This document shows, piece by piece, positions 1 through 4,914 of a stretch of 9,587 nt of DNA (within the stretch, counting starts at the first letter, position 1; each line of letters begins with the position of its first letter). The position numbers and the translations under genes were made by a program. Source of the DNA: Candidatus Bathyarchaeota archaeon (GTDB lineage: Archaea > Thermoproteota > Bathyarchaeia > Bathyarchaeales > Bathycorpusculaceae); NCBI GenBank assembly GCA_018396935.1, contig JAGTRA010000004.1, forward strand, positions 1-9,587, in the 5' to 3' direction. The notes beneath the pieces are model-generated. The model was not told the DNA's origin. It saw only the letters and a program-made list of their open reading frames with translations, and did not search any database.

Positions 1-10
1 AACTGCTCAT
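1..10 (-). CDS. Possible start of a divergent gene, cut by the left edge
   Basis: On the minus strand an ATG at 10-8 is preceded by GGAG (21-18, inside AAAAGGAGA) with seven bases between, an ideal archaeal Shine-Dalgarno arrangement. Only three codons (Met-Ser-Ser) lie inside the window, so no product can be named. A 17-codon reading frame from an ATG at 60-58 ends in a TGA that overlaps this ATG (ATGA). It is too short to judge and may be chance. If real, the gene is transcribed away from the polymerase gene and shares the 11-140 intergenic region with it. Confidence 0.3.
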
Positions 11-140
11 TTATTTTCTCCTTTTCCATCCAGCTTAAAGTTTCTATCGCTAGCATCCATGATTCTTCAAGCAACTATGATCAACACCACTTTAGTAAGA
101 TTTTAGTCTAAGCGGCTGGCTATTAAAATTGTAGGTCAGC

Positions 141-2810
141 ATGCCTCAAAAGAAATTAGATGCCTTCTTTGATACAGCAAAATGCACGGGAAGCAATGAG
201 AAAGTAGTGCAGGTTCCAAATTTTGAAAAAGCAGATTTAAAAGATTTTCCTCCAATAGCCCCAGCGAATTTACCTCCATCCTATTTCGTCTCAGCCGCTT
301 ATGATGGAAAAGTGGGTAAGGCGCTTATAAAGCTCTATGAGCCTAAATCTGGGAAAATATACTTCTGGTATGATAACACTGGGCATAAGCCATATTGCTA
401 CACTAACTTATCGCCATATGAATTGGAGAAAATAGATCGTTTAATGAATCACCCGGGTTTTGATCATTTCGAAATTGAGGAAAAATTTGATCCATTAACA
501 GATAAATATGTAACCGTAACTAAAATCGTAGCTAAGGACCCTCTTGCAATTGGTGGAAAGCCTAAAGGTTGCATCAGAGACATTATACCTGAGGATTCTC
601 CTAAAGTTTTCGAGGTTCCAATTGATCCAAATAACATCAAAGTCTGGGAATCTAGAATAAAATACTACCAATCTTATATTTATGACCTCGGGCTCTATCC
701 TGGAATGATCTATGAGGTAAAGGATGGCAACTTAGTGCTGAAGCACGTTAAAGAGGCTGAGGAAACAGTACAGTTGATTCTTAAAAAGTTTGAGAATGCA
801 CCGCCGGAAGAGCTAAGCTATATCGAGCAATGGGCTAGGCTGCTTGAATATCCAGCCCCAAAATTCCGATACATCGCCATGGATATCGAAGTCTACTCGC
901 CAGTAGCCACAAGAATGCCCGATCCCAGGGAAGCAGCTTACCCCATTATTTGTGTGGCTTTTTATTCCTCTGATGGAGTTAAACAGGTATTTTTGCTAAG
1001 GCGCGAAAACGTCGAGGAGGGTTCAGAGAAACTTCCAGAAGGTGTTGAGATAAAATACTTTGATTCAGAAAATGAGCTCATTAAAGAGACCTTTGATTTT
1101 CTATGGCGTTACCCCTTTGTCGTGACTTTCAACGGTGATGACTTTGACTTCCGTTATCTGGCTCATAGAGCTAGGAAGCTTGGTTTTCAAAAAGATGAAA
1201 TCCCTATTGAAGTTGGTAAGCGTGTATGTTTGCTAAAGTATGGTGTCCATATCGACCTTTACAAGTTCTTCTTTAATCGCTCCATCCAGGTTTATGCTTT
1301 TGGCGGTAAATACCGTGATGTCACTTTGAGTGATGTTGGTAAAGCTTTGGTGGAGCTTGAAAAAATAGCTTTGGAAAAAGCCATAAGCGAGTTAACTTAT
1401 AGAGAGCTTGCAAAATACTGCTTCAGGGATGTTGAAATAACCTACAAACTTGTTAGCTTTAATGATGAGCTTGTTCTCAAACTTATCTTAGTTCTTTCTA
1501 GGATAAGTAGCATGCCAATGGAGGATGTAAGCCGTCAAGGTGTTTCACGTTGGATTAGAAACTTTATGCACCGCGAGCATCGAAGGCGGAAAATGTTGAT
1601 ACCTAACTCTGAGGATATTTTAGCCTTAAAGGGGAAAACCGCTACAAAGGCTATAATCAAAGGTAAAAAGTATAAAGGTGCAATAGTTGTAGATCCTGTT
1701 CCAGGGGTTCACTTTAACGTTTTTGTGATGGACTTTCCAAGCCTATACCCATCAATAATAAAAATATGGAATTTAGGTTATCAAACTGTTTTATGTCCCC
1801 ACTTTGAGTGCCGTTCAAACCTTATACCTGACACTCCGCATTGGGTTTGCAAGAAGAAACGTGCACTTGAAAGTCTTTTGATAGGGGCTTTGAGGGATCT
1901 TAGAGTACAGTGGTATAAACCTAGGTCTAAGGATAAAACCTTATCGCCCGACATGAGAAATTGGTATGAGATAATACAAGGTGCTTTGAAGGTGATTCTA
2001 AATGCAAGCTACGGAGTCTTCGGATCTGAATCCTTTGACCTATACTGTCCGCCTGTAGCTGAGGCTACAGCTGCTATAGGGCGCCACTCCATAACCCAGA
2101 TAATCAATAAGGCTGAAGAGCTTGGGATAAAAGTTCTATACGGTGATACTGATAGTGTTTTCTTAAAGAACCCCTCCAAGGAGCAAATAGAAGAGCTAGA
2201 GAAATGGGCTGAGTTTAATCTTAAAATGAATATTGATTTGGACAAAGTTTACCGCTATGTGGTTTTCAGTTCAAGAAAGAAAAATTATTTGGGAGTCCTT
2301 GCGGATGGAAGTGTTGATGTTAAGGGGTTAACTGGCAAAAAGCGTCACATGCCTCTCTTCATAAAAAAGGCATTTGACAAGTTAAAGGATCGTCTAGCTA
2401 GAGTTAAGAATCCAGCAGAATTTGAGGAGGCTAAGAGGGATATCATCAACATGGTTCGTGAGTGTTACATGCGCTTAAAGAGGCGTGAATGGGGAAGTCT
2501 GCATGAATTAGCTTTTAATGTTGTGCTTGGAGAAGCCCCTGAACATTATACGAAGACAACTCCCCAGCATGTAAAGGCTGCAAGAATGCTTAAAGAAAGA
2601 GGTTTAGAGCTTAAAGCAGGAGACTTGATAAGCTTTGTAAAAGTTATGAATGAACCTCACGTAAAGCCTGTGGAATTGGCCTCAGATCATGAAATAGACG
2701 TTGACAAGTATATAGCTTATCTCCATTCTACCTTTGATCAAGTTCTAGATGCCTTAGGTCTAGACTTTGACGAAGTAATAGGTCTGACAAAATTGGAGAG
2801 GTTCATGTAG
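141..2810 (+). CDS. polB: Family B DNA polymerase, PolB1-type replicative polymerase with 3'-5' exonuclease
   Basis: Replicative DNA polymerase with proofreading, 889 residues, about the size of crenarchaeal PolB1. All catalytic motifs are present. Exonuclease: Exo I D248-I-E250, Exo II NGDDFD (331-336), Exo III Y426-x3-D430. Polymerase: motif A DFPSLYPSII with D531, motif B K617-x3-N621-x2-YG, motif C YGDTDS (667-672) with D669 and D671, then KKNY near 711-714. The palm has a CxHxEC...HWVC segment (C552, H554, C557, H567, C570) that could bind a metal. Residues 3-10 (QKKLDAFF) fit the PCNA-binding PIP motif Qxx(L)xxFF. The C-terminus (LTKLERFM), where Sulfolobus PolB1 has its PIP-like end as I recall it, is degenerate. 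The start is firm: an in-frame TAG lies at 132-134, AGGT is just upstream, and the next Met is residue 102. No upstream gene is on this strand; the gene converges with queT. Confidence 0.97.
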   Translation: MPQKKLDAFFDTAKCTGSNEKVVQVPNFEKADLKDFPPIAPANLPPSYFVSAAYDGKVGKALIKLYEPKSGKIYFWYDNTGHKPYCYTNLSPYELEKIDRLMNHPGFDHFEIEEKFDPLTDKYVTVTKIVAKDPLAIGGKPKGCIRDIIPEDSPKVFEVPIDPNNIKVWESRIKYYQSYIYDLGLYPGMIYEVKDGNLVLKHVKEAEETVQLILKKFENAPPEELSYIEQWARLLEYPAPKFRYIAMDIEVYSPVATRMPDPREAAYPIICVAFYSSDGVKQVFLLRRENVEEGSEKLPEGVEIKYFDSENELIKETFDFLWRYPFVVTFNGDDFDFRYLAHRARKLGFQKDEIPIEVGKRVCLLKYGVHIDLYKFFFNRSIQVYAFGGKYRDVTLSDVGKALVELEKIALEKAISELTYRELAKYCFRDVEITYKLVSFNDELVLKLILVLSRISSMPMEDVSRQGVSRWIRNFMHREHRRRKMLIPNSEDILALKGKTATKAIIKGKKYKGAIVVDPVPGVHFNVFVMDFPSLYPSIIKIWNLGYQTVLCPHFECRSNLIPDTPHWVCKKKRALESLLIGALRDLRVQWYKPRSKDKTLSPDMRNWYEIIQGALKVILNASYGVFGSESFDLYCPPVAEATAAIGRHSITQIINKAEELGIKVLYGDTDSVFLKNPSKEQIEELEKWAEFNLKMNIDLDKVYRYVVFSSRKKNYLGVLADGSVDVKGLTGKKRHMPLFIKKAFDKLKDRLARVKNPAEFEEAKRDIINMVRECYMRLKRREWGSLHELAFNVVLGEAPEHYTKTTPQHVKAARMLKERGLELKAGDLISFVKVMNEPHVKPVELASDHEIDVDKYIAYLHSTFDQVLDALGLDFDEVIGLTKLERFM

Positions 2811-2829
2811 GGAAGTAACTTTTCTGCAT

Positions 2830-2917
2830 CTACTTTCTAACAATATTGCCCCGAAGTAAAACCTCTAGAATAGTGAAGCCGAGAATATTTATTGAAATAA
2901 TTGAGCCTACCAGGACA
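2830..2917 (-). pseudogene. Detached C-terminal end of queT in a shifted frame
   Basis: Immediately past the frameshift, the frame one base behind the annotated one reads GVLVGSIISINILGF and then TILEVLLRGNIVRK before a TAG at 2832-2830. This is a hydrophobic helix ending in a basic tail, as expected for the end of a QueT-family protein. Length arithmetic agrees: 3305 to 2830 is 476 bases, and one extra base makes 159 whole codons. The shift point is the G5 run (C5 on the plus strand, 2918-2922), so a lost base in a homopolymer, either in the genome or in sequencing, is the simplest cause. Confidence 0.75.
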
Positions 2918-3305
2918 CCCCCGTTTCGACGGGAACATTGAAGATTACTGATAAATATCCCCCAACGATGACCGTGATCGTAAGTGTTTCAACTAGACAT
3001 CCAACTATCCTCTTAGTAAAGCTTTCACCACCTATATAAGCAGCTAGTAAACATGCTAAAAAGTTTGCGATTGCTCCGCCGATGATGTCAATTAGTCCGA
3101 GTCCTCCATAGATATTTGCGATAACACATCCTAGGCTTGTGCCGAGTGCGACAGGCACTCCTAGAATTATAGCTAGAGGCAGTAATGCATCGGCAACTCT
3201 AACTTGGTAGATTCCGAAGCTTATTGGCGCAAGAACTATAACCCCAATAGCATAAAGGGCAGCAAAAATTGTTGTCATAGCCAGATCTCTACTGCTTATT
3301 CTCAT
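2907..3305 (-). CDS. queT: QueT-family membrane transporter component, C-terminus lost by frameshift
   Basis: Small hydrophobic membrane protein matching the QueT family, the substrate-binding (S) subunits of ECF-type uptake systems for queuosine precursors. In an archaeon the likely cargo would be a 7-deazaguanine such as preQ0 or preQ1 for archaeosine; this is inference, and no ECF ATPase or EcfT gene is in the window. Family features are an N-terminal helix (about 8-28), the YQVRVADALLPL segment (33-44) after it, and LGTSLGCVIANIYGG followed by LIDIIGGAIANFLA. The reading frame stops after 132 residues, whereas the family is near 160. The missing end lies downstream in another frame, and adding one base at the C5 run 2918-2922 would give 158 residues. 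The start is ATG at 3305-3303 with a full GGAGGTGA Shine-Dalgarno nine bases upstream. A structured leader precedes it. Family assignment is good; substrate is uncertain. Confidence 0.8.
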   Translation of the reverse strand: MRISSRDLAMTTIFAALYAIGVIVLAPISFGIYQVRVADALLPLAIILGVPVALGTSLGCVIANIYGGLGLIDIIGGAIANFLACLLAAYIGGESFTKRIVGCLVETLTITVIVGGYLSVIFNVPVETGVSW

Positions 3306-3384
3306 TTTTTGTTTTCACCTCCCAACTCCGGGGTTTATATGGCGGAACGGGTGGGAGGCCCCACTCACCCGCCAATTGAGAGGA
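3306..3384 (-). promoter_or_regulatory. Structured GC-rich 5' leader of queT, candidate translational switch
   Basis: Between the predicted transcription start (about 3384-3382) and the queT ATG is a leader of about 77 bases, far richer in G+C than its surroundings. A strong hairpin spans 3373-3341: GGCGG pairs with CCGCC as the outer stem, with GTGGG/CCCAC or GGGTG/CACCC inside. The Shine-Dalgarno TGGGAGG (3324-3318) is exactly complementary over seven bases to CCTCCCA (3358-3352), which lies within that hairpin. The ribosome site and the hairpin therefore compete for the same segment, the layout of a translational riboswitch or RNA thermometer. I cannot match it to a known preQ1 class. An internal CATATAAAC could instead be a TATA box for a shorter transcript. 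Confidence 0.45.
3315..3322 (-). promoter_or_regulatory. Full-length Shine-Dalgarno site of queT (GGAGGTGA)
   Basis: GGAGGTGA is a full match to the archaeal anti-Shine-Dalgarno and lies nine bases before the ATG at 3305. It fixes the queT start. Together with two flanking bases (TGGGAGG) it is the strand that can be sequestered by CCTCCCA in the leader hairpin. Confidence 0.8.
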
Positions 3385-3403
3385 AATTGAAGTGTAGGCG
3401 AGA

Positions 3404-3418
3404 GTTATAAGGATTTCC
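3404..3418 (-). promoter_or_regulatory. Predicted BRE/TATA promoter of queT
   Basis: Read on the minus strand, GGAAATCCTTATAAC has a purine-rich BRE (GGAAA) followed by a TATA element (TTATAA) centred near 3408. Transcription would start about 26 bases downstream, near 3384-3382, just before the GC-rich leader. Being separate from the SecB-like gene, it suggests queT has its own transcript. Confidence 0.4.
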
Positions 3419-3449
3419 TATCTAAGAAGAGCCTCGCTACTATCATTCG

Positions 3450-3938
3450 TCAGCTGCTACTTGTAAGCTTTGTCCCCTCAATACTTCTTGTTTCCTCGGT
3501 TGTTGCTTCTTGAGCGTTTTCCTTTGTTATAGTGGGAATTAGTTCATGTGGAGGTGGGGGTGCCCCTAAAATTGCTGATAAAGTATACATGGCTATAAAT
3601 GCCCGTTGATAAATCTTATTAAGTATTAGAGGAGCCTTTGTGTTTGGGTCTGGCTCTAACATTTTATCCATCTCATCTTCTTTCCCCTTTAAAGTCGCTG
3701 TCCCCTCTATTTCAAATCTCACAAATCCTGGCTTAGTGGTTAATAGTAATCCAAAATCTATGACAATCATTTGACTTCTTCGCTCTTTTTCTTCCAATTT
3801 AACTTTTACATCAAAGCTTAGGGCTCCAGCTCCTCCTTTAGCATTAAGTTTAACTCCTACAATACTTTTTATGTCTACTTCAACTGAGACATTAGGAATA
3901 TATAGCGCTGGGCAAATAGCTAATTCCCCACGTGGATT
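3450..3938 (-). CDS. SecB-like protein with unresolved 5' end
   Basis: The fold pattern resembles the archaeal SecB-like family (export chaperone-type, cytoplasmic). It has antiparallel strands (LSFDVKVKLEEKE, MIVIDFGLLL, FVRFEIEGTATLKG), then a helix (LILNKIYQRAFIAMYTLSAI) and a proline-rich end (GAPPPPHELIPT). A Thr/Glu/Ser-rich tail of about 27 residues follows. The only standard starts in frame are TTG at 3797 and ATG at 3770, and both cut through the strand region. The frame stays open upstream to 3938 and reads like the missing strands (ALYIPNVSVEVDIKSI). Beyond a TAA at 3941-3939, an in-frame ATG lies at 3965. So the gene uses a rare start (the ATT at 3917-3915 is one candidate), has a sequence error, or is a nonsense-mutated pseudogene. 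It follows the transferase gene by about 60-85 bases. Function is moderately supported. Confidence 0.55.
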   Translation of the reverse strand, partial: NPRGELAICPALYIPNVSVEVDIKSIVGVKLNAKGGAGALSFDVKVKLEEKERRSQMIVIDFGLLLTTKPGFVRFEIEGTATLKGKEDEMDKMLEPDPNTKAPLILNKIYQRAFIAMYTLSAILGAPPPPHELIPTITKENAQEATTEETRSIEGTKLTSSS

Positions 3939-3999
3939 TTAGCGTCCTAATAATTTCTGTTTCATGATTAAGGCTTATCTTGTAATGTTTTTGACTTTT

Positions 4000-4022
4000 G
4001 TGTGTAGCTGAGTACTACACAC
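4000..4022. repeat. Perfect 8-bp inverted repeat at the 3' end of the transferase gene
   Basis: GTGTGTAG (4000-4007) and CTACACAC (4015-4022) are exact reverse complements with a seven-base loop. On the minus strand the hairpin begins two bases after the transferase stop codon. It is followed by A-rich sequence with no T-run, so it does not look like a standard archaeal (U-rich) terminator. It may stabilise or mark the 3' end of the aglB-transferase message. Confidence 0.55.
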
Positions 4023-4023
4023 G

Positions 4024-4899
4024 TTAGTGGATGATGAGCAAGTGTATTAAAGTTGCTGCCATAGTTGAGATCGCAACTAAAACTGCTATTGTAATGACTA
4101 CTTGCTTTTCAGTCATAGGTCTCTTATATGTAATTATTGTTATGAGACTTCTTCTATGGTCTGAAATAAGCCTATTACCATTAAAGGAGACATTTGCTTT
4201 AGTTCTGAAGATGAAATAATTTAATAAAATAATTGAGGAGTTGAAGATGAATGGAGTGATAGATATCATTAAGCTCCATTTCAGGTCGGTTATAATGGCA
4301 AAAGCTGCCAATGTCATGCCGATGGCGAAGGAACCTGTATTTCCTACGAATATTTTACCACTAAAATTATAGATTGCTAGAATAATCCAGACTATTAATG
4401 GCACTAACAGGAGAAGAGCGTTACTGCCTGAGCATGTCATTAAACCTATTAAAACTATAGCTGGACATACTGTTTCCAAACCATTTAACCCGCCAAGTTG
4501 GTTGATGGTGTTAGTAGTTATGGTCACAATTAGTGGAATGATGACGAAGTAATAGTATACACCAAAATCTATAATGCCAATTAGCGGAATCAGTATAGAC
4601 GTCCTTATATATGAAAGCTTAAAAGTCAACGCGATAAGTGGTAATGCTGCTATTAATGGAAGGAAAGCTTTGTAACGCCAACGCAAATCCATCCAATCAT
4701 CCAATAACCCCATAAAGCCTCCAAACAGTATGCAAACGGCTAGGGTTAATGCTTTAAAAACACCGCCTTCAACAGGCCCCTCGTAAAGTAAGTGAAGGGT
4801 AAAGAGATAAAGTGCGCTTATGATAACGTAGATTACGCCTAGTCCTGTTGGAACCATTGGCTTACCAGGTTTGTGGTAATCTATGGCTTTTGGGAACAA
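4024..4899 (-). CDS. Dolichyl-phosphate GlcNAc-1-phosphate transferase family (MraY/DPAGT1/AglH-like), no first membrane helix
   Basis: Membrane enzyme of the family that moves a sugar-1-phosphate from a UDP-sugar to dolichyl phosphate, the first step of the N-glycan lipid donor. Family motifs: DYHKPGKPMVPTGLG (7-21), the catalytic pair D67-D68 in GLLDDW, N130-TINQLGGLNGLE as in the eukaryote/archaea branch, FVGNTGS (184-190) and a cytosolic SDHRR loop with H248. In FVGNTGS the Asp common in the family is Asn (N187); I believe Asn occurs in other archaeal members. About eight to nine hydrophobic segments are visible, ending in a C-terminal helix. The family normally has a membrane helix before the DxHKPGKP motif; here only six residues precede it. 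The frame opens just five codons earlier at the aglB TAA, leaving TTG at 4899 as the only standard start. The gene is 15 bases from aglB and probably translationally coupled. The sugar is unproven. Confidence 0.85.
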   Translation of the reverse strand: MFPKAIDYHKPGKPMVPTGLGVIYVIISALYLFTLHLLYEGPVEGGVFKALTLAVCILFGGFMGLLDDWMDLRWRYKAFLPLIAALPLIALTFKLSYIRTSILIPLIGIIDFGVYYYFVIIPLIVTITTNTINQLGGLNGLETVCPAIVLIGLMTCSGSNALLLLVPLIVWIILAIYNFSGKIFVGNTGSFAIGMTLAAFAIITDLKWSLMISITPFIFNSSIILLNYFIFRTKANVSFNGNRLISDHRRSLITIITYKRPMTEKQVVITIAVLVAISTMAATLIHLLIIH

Positions 4900-4914
4900 G
4901 ATCTTAGCCTTCTT

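Noticed and set aside
2009..2245. Minus-strand open frame inside polB
   Set aside because: It is antisense to polymerase motifs B and C; a shadow of a strongly coding region.
2811..2906. Possible small RNA or intergenic element between polB and queT
   Set aside because: Most of the stretch is explained as the frameshifted C-terminal coding end of queT. No tRNA-like or C/D-box pattern is visible here or in the other gaps.
2910..2925. Programmed -1 frameshift site in queT
   Set aside because: There is no X-XXY-YYZ heptamer with both codons able to slip, and I see no downstream pseudoknot. A missing base in the homopolymer is simpler, so it is kept only as an alternative.
3330..3373. Resemblance of the queT leader to the fluoride (crcB) riboswitch (GGCG...CGCC followed by ATAAAC)
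   Set aside because: The apical hairpin is much larger than in that class, the downstream pseudoknot partner is not evident, and the gene is not a fluoride exporter.
3204..3410. Plus-strand open frame across the queT start and its leader
   Set aside because: It is antisense to queT coding sequence and to the GC-rich leader. Its translation has no family features and no promoter or ribosome site supports it.
4000..4022. Hairpin as an intrinsic terminator
   Set aside because: No T-run follows on either strand, and archaeal termination rarely uses such hairpins.
4031..4219. Plus-strand open frame opposite the end of the transferase gene
   Set aside because: It is antisense to the conserved SDHRR loop and the last membrane helix. 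It has no ribosome site and no recognisable product.
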